Counted from the stretch's first letter, positions 53,219 to 62,298 are shown. The stretch: DNA of 64,000 bases from Kangsaoukella pontilimi (GCF_009830125.1 NZ_WUPT01000001.1:1779060-1843059), one strand, 5' to 3'. Notes: generated from the letters alone by a model not told the origin. Numbers and translations are program-made.

Positions 53219-53449
53219 TCAACTTGCCCTCCCTCCGGTTTCAGCGCCGTGGATGGCCTGTTGGGCGAGGCTCAAAAGGAAGCTGTCAGCGGCAAGTCTG
53301 CCGTCCCTTGCTTCGATCAGCGCATGTCCGAAGCCGATCAGGCTTGCCGCGAAGCCCTCTCGATCGATGCCGAGGCTTTCGGCTTGGTTGGCGAGGTTTT
53401 GAAGGCCCGGCTTTAGGCTGGCGATCTGCTCGTGTTCAGTGTCGGTCAT
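53219..53449 (-). CDS. Small unknown protein before the capsid gene
   Basis: The 76-residue product (MTDTEHEQIASLKPGLQNLANQAESLG, IGFGHALIEARDG, LAQQAIHGAE) is helical and slightly acidic. AAGGA lies 6 bases before its ATG. It might be a scaffold or size-determining partner of the capsid protein, purely by position. No family recognised. Confidence 0.5.
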   Translation of the reverse strand: MTDTEHEQIASLKPGLQNLANQAESLGIDREGFAASLIGFGHALIEARDGRLAADSFLLSLAQQAIHGAETGGRAS

Positions 53450-53607
53450 TGTCGGTCCTTTCGTGAGGGGGGGGGTACCCCCCTTTTTCCGAGGTGATAT
53501 TGCACGCGCACGTGGGTGGCGGGTTTCCATGCGAGCTGGCGCTGAACTTTGAATGCCCCCCCGTGCCGTCCCGCGAAAAAACCCAGAGAGATGGCACTAG
53601 ATATGCC

Positions 53608-53737
53608 TCCCATTCGGGCGCACTCATTGCCCGCCCCCATGCTTCCTATTCGGGCGCACTTCGACGACATTTTCGGGCAATTCAGCTTCGTGGGTGCGTC
53701 CTATTGGGGCGCGGTGGTGCGCCCTATTCGGATTAGG
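53608..53737. repeat. Iteron-like repeats at the 3' end of the initiator-like gene
   Basis: TCCCATTCGGGCGCAC (53608), TCCTATTCGGGCGCAC (53644), TCCTATTGGGGCGCGG (53699) and CCCTATTCGGATTAGG (53722) are direct copies of one 16-bp element, with spacings of 36, 55 and about 24. Most lie inside the coding end of the replication-like gene, as plasmid and satellite origins often do. Confidence 0.6.
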
Positions 53738-54181
53738 GGTTACATTTTTGATCCGTGCCTTTCGGGGTTTTGGGCGATAGCTCCCGTATACCGGTACCGG
53801 GAAGTCATAGCCTTCGCTCCACCTCTCGGGTTCGCGCGTGGGTGGCTTGAATGGTGGCTTTGCGCCCGAGGCAAGCATGGTTAGACGCCATGTCGCCGTG
53901 CGGCCTTTCCCGTCCAGTCCGAGCGACCAAGCCCCGGTGGCAATGATCCAGCCTTTCGCCTGCAGATCAGCTAGGCCGGCCGAGACGGATTTGACGCTCA
54001 GGCCAGTGTCCTTCGCGAGGTCGCGAGGTGAGCGAAAGACGCTGCCGTTGTTATTCAGCCTCTTGCCTTCCGCGAAGCATCTCAGCTTCAGGCGCATGTA
54101 GACTTCCCGCGCGGCTGGCGTCAGAGCCTTCCAGGCGGAAAGTTGAACTTCGCTCCGCTCATATTTGGCGAAGCCCGCCAT
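53624..54181 (-). CDS. Helix-turn-helix replication-initiator-like protein
   Basis: The 185-residue protein begins VQLSAWKALTPAAREVYMRLKLR and contains a winged-helix FRSPRDLAKDTGLSVKSVSAGLADLQAKGWI (about residues 48-80). The C-terminus is basic and Arg/Pro-rich. This layout resembles small phage or plasmid replication proteins. Its 3' end encodes the iteron-like repeats, which suggests initiator plus origin. The start overlaps the stop of the winged-helix gene by one base. Confidence 0.65.
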   Translation of the reverse strand: MAGFAKYERSEVQLSAWKALTPAAREVYMRLKLRCFAEGKRLNNNGSVFRSPRDLAKDTGLSVKSVSAGLADLQAKGWIIATGAWSLGLDGKGRTATWRLTMLASGAKPPFKPPTREPERWSEGYDFPVPVYGSYRPKPRKARIKNVTPNPNRAHHRAPIGRTHEAELPENVVEVRPNRKHGGGQ

Positions 54182-54447
54182 TACGCGGCCTCGATCTGCA
54201 CGACGCTACGAAGCACATACACCCCATGTCGGCCGGGAAAGGCGCCGCCGTGGCGCTCCCACTTCGTGTCGACGTGGATGCCCTTCTTGCGCAGCTTTTC
54301 GACGTATGCGCTCCACCTGGGCGCGGGCCGGTCAACAGTGCTGACGCCGGTCGATCCGGCGATGATGAGTTGCTGCAAGGCCCAAGCCGTGCGGCCCTTG
54401 AGTGCTATCGGGCTGTCATACCCTTCGATGGTGACTGAGAGTTTCAT
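54181..54447 (-). CDS. Small winged-helix-domain protein
   Basis: The 88-residue protein (AWALQQLIIAGSTGVSTVDRPAPRWSAYVEKLRKKGIHVDTKWERHGGAFPGRHGVYVL) matches small winged-helix proteins common in alphaproteobacterial phages. It is likely a DNA-binding regulator of the replication block. It is joined to the initiator-like gene by TAATG. Confidence 0.65.
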   Translation of the reverse strand: MKLSVTIEGYDSPIALKGRTAWALQQLIIAGSTGVSTVDRPAPRWSAYVEKLRKKGIHVDTKWERHGGAFPGRHGVYVLRSVVQIEAA

Positions 54448-54560
54448 GTTGCTGCTCGCTTGTTGCGCGCAGGCGGTGCATGGGGAATTCAGATACCGAA
54501 CCGTTATACTGCAGTTCGATCTTCACCCCTGCCTCGCACCGTCCCGCGCGGCAGGGGTTT

Positions 54561-54773
54561 TTAGGCGGCGCTCTCGGACTGAGCTTCGGCGATTTTCTTC
54601 GCCTGCCACTCGCGAATAAGTTCGACGGTCGTGTATTTGCGGCGGCCAACCGTGAAGAAGGTCGGCCCGCGACCGTGGCGGCATTCGCTTTCGAGCGTCG
54701 ATTGCGGAAGGTCGAGAGCCACAGCAGCCTCGGCAATAGAGAACTGTAGGCGGGGAATTGCGGTGTCTGACAT
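54561..54773 (-). CDS. xis: Excisionase-like helix-turn-helix protein
   Basis: The 70-residue protein has a MerR/excisionase helix-turn-helix (FSIAEAAVALDLPQSTLESECRHGRGPTFFTVGRRKYTTVELIREWQ). AAGGA precedes the ATG at 54773; eight more in-frame codons upstream are unlikely to be used. It probably directs excision of element 2 with the integrase. Confidence 0.7.
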   Translation of the reverse strand: MSDTAIPRLQFSIAEAAVALDLPQSTLESECRHGRGPTFFTVGRRKYTTVELIREWQAKKIAEAQSESAA

Positions 54774-54855
54774 TTGTGCGTCCTTAGTTGCGGTCAACTG
54801 GTAGACGCTTCGTAGTCGTTCCCCTTTTGCGGCCCCTACTTAGCCGCGAAATTTG

Positions 54856-55347
54856 TCATCTTCCCTTACGAATTTCTGTGAGCCGAGCCTGCAAGGCTCT
54901 GTCTGTCGGCACGTCTGCGCCGTCTTCTTCCATCTTGCGTTTCACGGTCTTCCAGGTATCGCCGGGCTCATTGAAATAGTGCCGAACAGCCTCGCGCTCT
55001 TCAGCAACCCGTGCGGCCTCTGTTGCTCCGCCCCTGTGCCGGTCTGCAGTGTATTTTGTGACGCGGCGCAAAACGGCAAAGTCACCGGCAATGTGCTCTA
55101 TGTCTGCCCGTGCCTCGGCAATCGCCAGCTTCACATGGACATTTCTGCAAGCCGGGCTGTCGGAAAGCTCGTCTAGCTGCTCCACAAAGAAGCGAGACAT
55201 TTCCTCGGCCTGCTTCATTGCTGCGGCCTGTCCATCTGGCGTGTCCACGTATTTCAGCATCAACAAGCGTTCGACAAAGCGAGCGGCGAGACCGTTGACC
55301 ATATCCACCGCTTTCAGCGTTTCGGGACTTGCTTCCGACTCGTTCAT
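54856..55347 (-). CDS. Unknown helical protein coupled to the integrase
   Basis: The 163-residue product (MNESEASPETLKAVDMVNGLAARFVERLL, MKQAEEMSRFFVEQLDEL, AVRHYFNEPGDTWKTVKRKMEEDG) is charged and helical. Its ATG overlaps the integrase stop by 4 bases (ATGA at 55344-55347). Element 1 also has an unknown protein coupled to its integrase, but the two show no visible similarity. Confidence 0.55.
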   Translation of the reverse strand: MNESEASPETLKAVDMVNGLAARFVERLLMLKYVDTPDGQAAAMKQAEEMSRFFVEQLDELSDSPACRNVHVKLAIAEARADIEHIAGDFAVLRRVTKYTADRHRGGATEAARVAEEREAVRHYFNEPGDTWKTVKRKMEEDGADVPTDRALQARLTEIRKGR

Positions 55348-56459
55348 GCGAACCACTCCGCCAGTTGCGCGGCCGTGAATTTCGCATAGGTCGCCTCGAT
55401 CATATCCACGCTCGATCCGACATGCTGAGCAACGGCCACGGTCGGCACGCCACGGCTCAGGGCGCGCGATATGAAGCCATGACGCAGGGCGTAGCTTGTC
55501 ACGTCCTCGGGCAACCCTGCGGCCTTCACGGCGGTTCTGACGGGCTTCATGTGGCCGCCGTCAGGCCATGCCTGCCCGTCCTGCCGTGGTATCAGAGGGG
55601 CATCAGGGTGGCGGTTGCCAGCCTTGAGCCGGAACCACTCGGCCTTGTCGGGTGAAAGCACAATGACGCGACGGCCTGTCTTGCCGGTGAGCGCCAGTCG
55701 GTTGCCTTCAAGGTCGCTCACCACGGCCCCGGCAATCTCGCCGCACCGCGCCCCGGTCAGTTGAAGCGCCTTGAGCAGGTCGGCCACGTCTTGGCGTGCC
55801 GCGTCGATCAGGCGGGCTTCCTCGGCTTCCGTCAAGATGACCATGCGCTTTCCGAAGCTGTCCGCCTTGGTGAATTTCTGCACCGATACCCATGCTCGCG
55901 CCCCTTGGTAATTGTGCAGGTCGGCGTAGCGCGTCAGGGCGGCCTTGAGGACGGCCAATTCCCTATTGGCGGTGGCGCGGCGGGCCTGCGGGTTGGTGCC
56001 TGCCTCCACGATGCTGTTCATCCATGCGGTAACGTCGCGGGCGGTGAGCGTCTTTAGCGCCGTCGTGGGGAATGCCTTGCCGATGCGGCGCGCTTGGTTG
56101 CGAAGGTCGGTGCATCGCTTGGCGGTCGTCGCCGTCCGGCATTTCCATTCCGCCCAATCGTCCAGAGCATCGGCAACGGTGATTTTCGACGGGTCCGCGT
56201 CCAACTGTCCAACGGCCTTCGATAGGGCTTGCTCATAGCTGAGACAGTCGCCGCCGTTTGCGGGTGAAGTATCGTCAGCGGTGCCGAGCGTTTCGTGGGC
56301 GTATCCCCCGGTCGGCTTGGCGGTGCGCAGCATCCATGAACCTGATCGGCCTTCCGTCTGCCTTCGGTAGACCAGGGCGCGGCCGGTACCGAGTTTCTGA
56401 GCATGGGCCTTGCCGGTTGCCAGCTTGGCGCGGGCGGTCTTCGTCCTCAAATCAGCCAT
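55344..56459 (-). CDS. int: Tyrosine-type integrase of element 2
   Basis: The 371-residue recombinase has a SAM-like core-binding region (VADALDDWAEWKC, TARDVTAWMNSIVE) and catalytic motifs: Arg in LQLTGARCGEIAG, SYALRHGFISRAL, and the nucleophilic Tyr in IEATYAKFTAAQ. It lies 136 bases from the right att site. Two TTAGTCAAA repeats overlap its start region, so integrase binding may repress its own expression. Confidence 0.95.
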   Translation of the reverse strand: MADLRTKTARAKLATGKAHAQKLGTGRALVYRRQTEGRSGSWMLRTAKPTGGYAHETLGTADDTSPANGGDCLSYEQALSKAVGQLDADPSKITVADALDDWAEWKCRTATTAKRCTDLRNQARRIGKAFPTTALKTLTARDVTAWMNSIVEAGTNPQARRATANRELAVLKAALTRYADLHNYQGARAWVSVQKFTKADSFGKRMVILTEAEEARLIDAARQDVADLLKALQLTGARCGEIAGAVVSDLEGNRLALTGKTGRRVIVLSPDKAEWFRLKAGNRHPDAPLIPRQDGQAWPDGGHMKPVRTAVKAAGLPEDVTSYALRHGFISRALSRGVPTVAVAQHVGSSVDMIEATYAKFTAAQLAEWFA

Positions 56460-56479
56460 TAGTCAAACCTTAGTCAAAA
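56459..56479. repeat. Candidate arm-type integrase sites, right end of element 2
   Basis: TTAGTCAAAC (56459) and TTAGTCAAAA (56470) are 11 bases apart, the same repeat, spacing and orientation as at 46814-46834. They overlap the integrase start and ribosome site. Confidence 0.6.
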
Positions 56480-56595
56480 ACAGCTAACAAGGGCTGCCTG
56501 GGCTGAACTAAAGCTAGCTGACACAATCAGTCAATAAATTCAGGACATATCTAAGGTTAGCTGATAGCCAACTATGGTCAACTTGAGGGAATTTA

Positions 56596-56644
56596 TCCCT
56601 TGGTAAGGGAGAGGTCGAGAGTTCAAATCTCTCCGGCAGCACCA
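56596..56644. repeat. Right att site of element 2
   Basis: A perfect 49-bp copy of the tRNA-Thr 3' half (46729-46777), lacking the 5' half. It marks the right end of the element. Confidence 0.95.
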
Positions 56645-56733
56645 GTCCTTAGTCCTCCAAAATGCAGATGCGCCAGCGAACAGGTCCTGTCGGGACCGAC
56701 GCTATCGGCCAAGCCGATCGTTCAGGCGTCGAT

Positions 56734-57726
56734 CTACGTCACCTCGTAAGGCTCGGTAAGGCTCCCGAAGATGCGCTCGACATTCGGGTCTGCGACGGGC
56801 GGGCCAACGCGCAGGCTTGGCAGGTCGAAGAGCAGTTTCGCGGTCCACGACGCAGTCGACCGAAAGCCAACCACCGCCTTGATCCGGTCGCCCGCCTCGA
56901 ACATCAGCCGCTCGGCCGTTCCGGGCGAGGTTTCGAGCGTCACGGGCAATGCTCCGAAATTCAGCGTGTCGGTATGGTCGGCGGGATGTGGCTTGAGAAC
57001 GACGGCGCCGTAATCACTGATAAGACTGTCGATAAGACGTGCCAGCCAATCCCTGTCCGGTGCCAGATGCGCCAGCCGCATCGGCGGAAGGATCAGAAAC
57101 GCAAACGGTTCATCCGGCAGGTCGTGCCGGCGACCAGCCTGAGACATGCCGGCCAGCACGGCGCGCGCGCTCTCCACATAGGCCGCGTTCGGACGAACCT
57201 GCGATTGAAACCGATCCTCAAGCATCCCGAAATGAGGAACGGTCACGAAGAGAGACCGTATCCGCTTCTTCAGTTGCGCCAGCCCGTATCTCCTGCGGCT
57301 CGGCATGTCTTTTCCCAGAACGGCAGCCTCGCGGCACAGGTCCCGGTACAAAATCCCTTCGTCGGAGCGGTAGTTGCCCGTCCCATCGTCGATCTCGACC
57401 TGCCTCGCACCCTTCCTGCGCCGGTATGTCGGCTGCGTCGTCAGATGAACCACTCCCGGCGCGCCCTTGAAACGGGCGAGGTCCTGCTGAAACCCGGTCA
57501 TGTCCGTGATCCTGACGCCGAGTTCAGCCGCGACGCTCTCATAGGACGCACCATCCATTCCGGTGCTCCAGTAATCTGTCAGGCCGAAAACAATCTCAGC
57601 CTTCGATCCTTTCGCGCGGATGTGGTGCGCATAGGCCAGACCGTTCAGCAGTTGAAACTGTGAAGAGACCGGGAAGAGAACCGCGCGTTCGGCGACAAGC
57701 CCCTTGGAATCGGCCGAGCGCGTCAC
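56734..57726 (-). CDS. Polysialyltransferase-like glycosyltransferase (tentative)
   Basis: The 330-residue protein has VVLKPHP near residue 243 and VGFRSTASWTAKLLFDLPSL near 288. An HP motif plus a Ser/Thr-rich motif near the end recalls bacterial sialyl- and polysialyltransferases. The N-terminal VLFPVSSQFQLLNGLAYAH fits a nucleotide-sugar-binding Rossmann half. No other capsule or polysaccharide genes are in the window, so the product is uncertain. Confidence 0.45.
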   Translation of the reverse strand: MTRSADSKGLVAERAVLFPVSSQFQLLNGLAYAHHIRAKGSKAEIVFGLTDYWSTGMDGASYESVAAELGVRITDMTGFQQDLARFKGAPGVVHLTTQPTYRRRKGARQVEIDDGTGNYRSDEGILYRDLCREAAVLGKDMPSRRRYGLAQLKKRIRSLFVTVPHFGMLEDRFQSQVRPNAAYVESARAVLAGMSQAGRRHDLPDEPFAFLILPPMRLAHLAPDRDWLARLIDSLISDYGAVVLKPHPADHTDTLNFGALPVTLETSPGTAERLMFEAGDRIKAVVGFRSTASWTAKLLFDLPSLRVGPPVADPNVERIFGSLTEPYEVT

Positions 57727-57834
57727 GACCGCTGTCTCTCTCTGAGGTATGGACGATGGCAGGTCATCGAAAAAGTCCTATCCGAGCGCGACCGATGCGG
57801 CAACGGGGGGGCCGAGACCCGCCCGCTCCGGCAA

Positions 57835-59040
57835 TCACCCTCTGCGCGCGATGCGAACCGCGATCCGCACAATTAGCGCCGCAAGGCCCGCACCCGCCAT
57901 CGTCAGTGCTGTCGCACGGAAAGTCATCACATCCGCGAGCCCCCCGAAAGCGAGCGAGCCAAGGGCCGCGGACCCGATCGCGACGACGGCCCAGATGCTC
58001 ATCACCCGGCCACGATAGGTGTCATCGATCTGCATCTGGATCGCGCTCTGGCAGAAGATGCTGACGACCGTCGCGACGAAAGCGAGCGCCGCAACAAGCG
58101 CCATGGCCACACCCCAGACCTGAAACAAGCCGAGTGCGGAGAGAACGCCCAATCCCAAAGCATAAAGCGCGGGGATGAGTGGCGGGACGCTGCCGTCCGG
58201 TCGCCCCGGCAGGATCGCCAGAAACAGCCCGCCAAGGACCGCCCCGACCCCCGCTGCCGATGTCAGAAGGCCAAGCCCGGACGCACCCCGGTCGAACACT
58301 CCGTCCGCAAGGATGGGCAGCACTTCGATGATACCGCGCAGAAAGAACGACGACAGCGCGGCGATCAGAAGCGCCGCGCGGATATTGGTATCCGTTCTGA
58401 CATAGCCGAACCCGGCCAGAAGCGCCTCGAAGAACCGCACCTTCTCGGTGCCCTGACCCTGCCGCGCCCTCGGGCGGAGGGTTGCCAGCGCCAGAATGAA
58501 GGGAAGGTAACAGACCGTCGTCACGAGAAGGCAGGTAAAGACCCCGAACTCGGCGATCAGGTAGCCTGCCAGCGCCGGACCGGTCATGCGCGCGATGTTG
58601 AAGTTCATCGCCACAAGATTGACCGCCGAGCCGATCCTGTCGCGCTCGACAAGGCGCGGCGCAAGCGACATGCGGACAGGCGCATGGGCCGACATCGTCA
58701 GGCCCGTCAGCGTCGCATAGGCGAGAAGCCCGAAGGGCGTCAGCAGGCCCGAGCCGTAGAGAACCGACAAGCTCGCGGCCAGGAACATAAGCGTGCTCTG
58801 GGTCAGGACTGCCGCGCGCTTGATGTCGATCCGGTCGGTCAGCACGCCGAAAAGCGGCCCCGCCACCATCGTCGGCGCGAAATAGAGAAACGCCACGAGG
58901 CCCACGAAGCTGGCCGATCCCGTCAGTTCCCACGCGATCCAGCCGACGGTCACGCGCAGCATCCAGAGCGCGTTCAACGCAAAGACGTTGCCGCCGAGAT
59001 ACCTGCGGAATTGGCCCGACGCGAGCGCGCTCACATTCAT
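57835..59040 (-). CDS. Major facilitator superfamily transporter
   Basis: The 401-residue protein has about 12 hydrophobic helices and the MFS loop FGVLTDRIDIKRAAVL after helix 2. The segment DDTYRGRVMSIW and the overall pattern resemble the EntS/enterobactin-exporter-like or macrolide-efflux branch (TMS3/MFS_3). The substrate is unknown. It stands alone between the glycosyltransferase-like gene and the ScfR-type regulator. Confidence 0.88.
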   Translation of the reverse strand: MNVSALASGQFRRYLGGNVFALNALWMLRVTVGWIAWELTGSASFVGLVAFLYFAPTMVAGPLFGVLTDRIDIKRAAVLTQSTLMFLAASLSVLYGSGLLTPFGLLAYATLTGLTMSAHAPVRMSLAPRLVERDRIGSAVNLVAMNFNIARMTGPALAGYLIAEFGVFTCLLVTTVCYLPFILALATLRPRARQGQGTEKVRFFEALLAGFGYVRTDTNIRAALLIAALSSFFLRGIIEVLPILADGVFDRGASGLGLLTSAAGVGAVLGGLFLAILPGRPDGSVPPLIPALYALGLGVLSALGLFQVWGVAMALVAALAFVATVVSIFCQSAIQMQIDDTYRGRVMSIWAVVAIGSAALGSLAFGGLADVMTFRATALTMAGAGLAALIVRIAVRIARRG

Positions 59041-59158
59041 GCGTTAGAAGCCTTCAAACCGGTCGAAAGGAACCGGTGCCATCAGTGCTAGTCACCCATA
59101 GCGAAGGTCCCGTCATCGATACAAGGGCGTTGCGTACCGATCCGTTCCCCGGGTGGGG

Positions 59159-60565
59159 TCAGCTTTCGTAGCGCGTGCGTCCCCGCCGGTCGGCGTCGAT
59201 CTTCAGGCGCACGTTCACCGGCTGATGCGCGCGCTGCGAACAGGCCTGTCGCGGGCAGAGGTGACACGAGATCCCAATGGGCGCGTAGAGCGTCCGGTCC
59301 GTGGGGTCGAAGCGCTCGGCATAGCCCAGCCGGTCGGCGTACCCCACCTCGCAGCCAAGCGCGATGACAAGCCGGCGGTCCTGCGTCTGCCGGCTGAAGA
59401 CGGGGCGGTCGGTGGTGCGCGAGATGGTGAAGAACCGCTCGCCATCGGGCAGCTCCACGAATTGCGGCAGGATCAGACCGGGCGAGCGGAACGCGCCATG
59501 GATATCCCATACAGGACAGGCACCGCCCTGCTCGGCCAGCGTGATCGCGGTGGCGTTGAACCGCTTGGTGATGTTCCCCGCCCGGTCCACGCGCAGAAAG
59601 AAAAACGGCACGCCGCGCTTGCCGTCCCGCTGCAGCGTCGTCAGCCGATGGCACGCCTGCTCATAGGACACGCCGAAAGCAGCGGCGATCCGGTCGATAT
59701 CGTAGCGGGTCAGCTCGGCCAGTTCATGGACCGTGTCATAGGGCATCAGGAAGGCCGCCGCGAAGTAGTTGGTCAGTTCGACCGCCAGCCGGGCTTCGGC
59801 GTCGTCATCGCTCAACCCGGCTTTCGCGATGCGCGCCGCAACAAGTTCGGAAGTGACCAGCAGGCCGGCGACGTAGGCCAGCTGAAAAACCCTGTTCGGA
59901 TGGTCGAGCGCCTCCGACAGCAGAACCTGCCCCGCATCGCGCCGGAATTCCCTCAGCGTGTCAGGCATCTCGCTCAGCCGGACGACCCGCGCCTCGATCC
60001 CGTGCTCGACCCTCAGATACCGCTTGAGCGAGGCGTACATGTCGTCATGCGACCCGCCGATTTTTTCGCGAAGTTCCTCTGCCGCTTGTTCGAGATCGTC
60101 GAAATGGTTTTGCCGGTCGCGGAAGAAGTCGTGGATCGCGGCTTCCGGCGCGGCGGCAAGCAACTGGTCGATCTGTGCCGTGTCGGTCAGCCGGTTGATC
60201 CGCTCCGCCATGGTGCGGTGGCTCTGATAGATTTGCAGGAACCGCGCGACAAAACGCGGGGCATGATCGACGGCGGCGCGCAATTCCTGAAGGTCGGGCG
60301 CATCGCCGGTGAACACCGGATCACGCATCGCCACACGCAACTCGGGGATTCGCGTCTCGCTCTGGTGGCCCAGCAGGTCGCGCCAATCGACACCGTATTC
60401 CTCGGTGATTGACACCAGAACCTGCACGGACAGGCTTCTCTGATTGCTTTCGAGCAGGTTTACATAGGCTGCACTGATCCCGAGGCGCCGGGCCATCTGG
60501 GCCTGGGTTTCACCGTGATCGCGCCGAAGCTGGCGCAGTTGAGGGCCAACGAAGGTCTTCTGCAT
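59159..60565 (-). CDS. ScfR-type XRE regulator with degenerate ImmA/IrrE domain
   Basis: The 468-residue protein has an N-terminal XRE helix-turn-helix (GETQAQMARRLGISAAYVNLLESNQRSLS), a central ImmA/IrrE-type region ending YFAAAFLMPYDTVHEL without an intact HExxH, and a C-terminal domain with cysteines in GISCHLCPRQACSQRAHQP. This is the short-chain fatty acyl-CoA regulator arrangement (PrpR/RamB/ScfR), controlling propionate, acetate or glyoxylate metabolism. It is divergent from tctC and may regulate it. Confidence 0.85.
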   Translation of the reverse strand: MQKTFVGPQLRQLRRDHGETQAQMARRLGISAAYVNLLESNQRSLSVQVLVSITEEYGVDWRDLLGHQSETRIPELRVAMRDPVFTGDAPDLQELRAAVDHAPRFVARFLQIYQSHRTMAERINRLTDTAQIDQLLAAAPEAAIHDFFRDRQNHFDDLEQAAEELREKIGGSHDDMYASLKRYLRVEHGIEARVVRLSEMPDTLREFRRDAGQVLLSEALDHPNRVFQLAYVAGLLVTSELVAARIAKAGLSDDDAEARLAVELTNYFAAAFLMPYDTVHELAELTRYDIDRIAAAFGVSYEQACHRLTTLQRDGKRGVPFFFLRVDRAGNITKRFNATAITLAEQGGACPVWDIHGAFRSPGLILPQFVELPDGERFFTISRTTDRPVFSRQTQDRRLVIALGCEVGYADRLGYAERFDPTDRTLYAPIGISCHLCPRQACSQRAHQPVNVRLKIDADRRGRTRYES

Positions 60566-60729
60566 ATTTACAGATTTACAGTATAGATATCAGTAAACGC
60601 AATAATTTACTTAAGAACTCGAATTTTGCGGAACTAAATTACGCGTCGGTTATATCCCTCCCTCGAGACGCGCCTCATCCGCGACTTGCTAGGACACCAA
60701 GGCCCGGTGTCATCATGGGAGGATATTAC
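60566..60729. promoter_or_regulatory. Divergent promoter region, scfR-like gene and tctCBA
   Basis: 164 AT-rich bases with direct repeats TTTACAG (60567, 60575) and an inverted-looking CAGTAAA at 60591. They overlap the likely scfR-like promoter. GGGAGG lies before tctC. Likely operator for the ScfR-type protein. Confidence 0.45.
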
Positions 60730-61716
60730 ATGATCAACATTTTCACTCGCCGCAGCGCAATGGCCCTTGCCGCATCGGCTGCAATTGCCGTGACCGCAGG
60801 TGCGCCCGTGGCGGCCGCCGACTGGAAACCGCAGAAGCCGGTCGAAATGGTCATCATGGCCGGACAGGGCGGCGGCGCTGACCGTCTCGCACGCCTGTTC
60901 CAGTCGATCATCCAGAAGGAAAACCTGTCCTCGATGCCGATCCTGCCGGTGAACAAGGGCGGCGGATCTGGTGCCGAGGCGCTGCGTTACCTGAAAGACA
61001 ACGAAGGCGATGCCCACAAGATCATGGCGACGCTCAACAGCTATTACACCACGCCGCTCCGCACCGACATTGGCGTCGATATCACGGAATACACCCCTAT
61101 TGCCCGCATGGCGCTCGACACCTTCGTCCTCTGGGTCAACGCCGACAGCGACATCCAGACGCTCGACGACTGGGTCGCCGCCGTACGCGCTTCGGGCGGC
61201 GAGTGGAAAATGGGCGGCACCGGCACCGGTCAGGAAGACAGCCTTCTGACCGCGATGCTGGAAGAAGAGTTCGACCTCGATATCACCTACGTCCCGTTCA
61301 AGGGCGGCGGCGACGTGGCCAAGAACCTTGTCGGCGGTCACATAGACTCGACCGTGAACAACCCGTCCGAGCAGATGGGCTTCTACAACGCCGGCAAGTC
61401 GCGCCCCATCGTGGCCTTCACGCCCGAGCGCATCGCCGCCTTCCCCGACACGCCCACCGCGGGCGAGGAAGGACACGACATTGTCTACTGGATGCAGCGC
61501 TCCTTCGTCGGCCCCAAGGACATGCCGGCCGAGGCCGTGGCCTACTACACCGCCATGTTCGAGGCGCTGTCCGAAACCGAGGAATGGAAGACCTACACCG
61601 AGGAAAAGGCGCTGATGGCCGACTTCCTGACCGGTGACGCGCTTCAGGCCTATTTCCTCGAAGAACGGGCCAAGCACGCCGACATCCTGCAGATCATGGA
61701 CGAAGGCTCCTCCTGA
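60730..61716 (+). CDS. tctC: Tripartite tricarboxylate transporter substrate-binding protein
   Basis: The 328-residue protein has a signal peptide (MINIFTRRSAMALAASAAIAVTAGAPVAAAD) and the Bug-family fold: PVEMVIMAGQGGGADRLARLF, GTGTGQEDSLLTAMLE and GGGDVAKNLVGGHIDSTVNNPSEQ. It captures a carboxylate in the periplasm for the TctAB permease. The ATG at 60730, with GGGAGG 8 bases before it, is preferred over an ATG 15 bases upstream. Confidence 0.93.
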   Translation: MINIFTRRSAMALAASAAIAVTAGAPVAAADWKPQKPVEMVIMAGQGGGADRLARLFQSIIQKENLSSMPILPVNKGGGSGAEALRYLKDNEGDAHKIMATLNSYYTTPLRTDIGVDITEYTPIARMALDTFVLWVNADSDIQTLDDWVAAVRASGGEWKMGGTGTGQEDSLLTAMLEEEFDLDITYVPFKGGGDVAKNLVGGHIDSTVNNPSEQMGFYNAGKSRPIVAFTPERIAAFPDTPTAGEEGHDIVYWMQRSFVGPKDMPAEAVAYYTAMFEALSETEEWKTYTEEKALMADFLTGDALQAYFLEERAKHADILQIMDEGSS

Positions 61717-61730
61717 TCTGTCCGTAAGAC

Positions 61731-61760
61731 AGGCGGGGCCGCATCCCTCCGGCCCCGCCT
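61731..61760 (+). terminator. Stem-loop between tctC and tctB
   Basis: A perfect 11-bp stem (AGGCGGGGCCG / CGGCCCCGCCT) with an 8-base loop lies just after the tctC stop. It may attenuate readthrough or protect tctC mRNA, giving more binding protein than permease. Confidence 0.65.
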
Positions 61761-61794
61761 TTCCGACCCATTTCCCTATTCCGAGGCATGAGAC

Positions 61795-62283
61795 ATGTTG
61801 ACGGCTGACCGCGCCATTGCGCTCGCGATCATCGGGCTTAGCCTGTATTTCATGAGCCACGCCATCGCCCTTCCCATCGGCTGGAACGGCGAGACCGGGG
61901 GGCCAGGCGGCGGCGCGTTTCCTTTCTGGTTGTCTCTGATCATGGCGCTCTGCGCGGCCGGAGTCCTGATCCGCAGCTTCGGCACACCGGACGACGGCCT
62001 GCCCTTCTTCGACCCCGAGACGATCCGCTCCGTCGCCGCCGTCGCCATCGCGCTGACCGCCACAATCGCGCTGACACCGATCCTGGGCGCCTATGTCTCC
62101 ATCGTGCTCTTCCTGCTCTGGTACCTGCGCGTCTTCGGCGGGCATGGCTGGACGCTGACGCTCTCGCTCACCGCAGCCACCCCACTCTTCCTTTTCTTTT
62201 TCTTCGAAGTGACGCTCAAGATCCTGCTGCCCAAGGGCTGGACCGAGCCGCTGTTCCTGCCGCTTTACGCAACCTTCTTCTGA
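61795..62283 (+). CDS. tctB: Tripartite tricarboxylate transporter small membrane subunit
   Basis: The 162-residue protein has four membrane helices with the TctB-family start (DRAIALAIIGLSLYFMSHAI) and GGGAFPFWLSLIM. It pairs with TctA in the inner membrane to import the carboxylate delivered by TctC. It lies between tctC and tctA on the same strand. Confidence 0.9.
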   Translation: MLTADRAIALAIIGLSLYFMSHAIALPIGWNGETGGPGGGAFPFWLSLIMALCAAGVLIRSFGTPDDGLPFFDPETIRSVAAVAIALTATIALTPILGAYVSIVLFLLWYLRVFGGHGWTLTLSLTAATPLFLFFFFEVTLKILLPKGWTEPLFLPLYATFF

Positions 62284-62298
62284 GAAAGAGCCGCCACC

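Noticed and set aside
60634..62145. 503-codon minus-strand frame opposite tctC and tctB
   Set aside because: Gly/Asp/His/Arg-rich shadow of convincing transporter genes.
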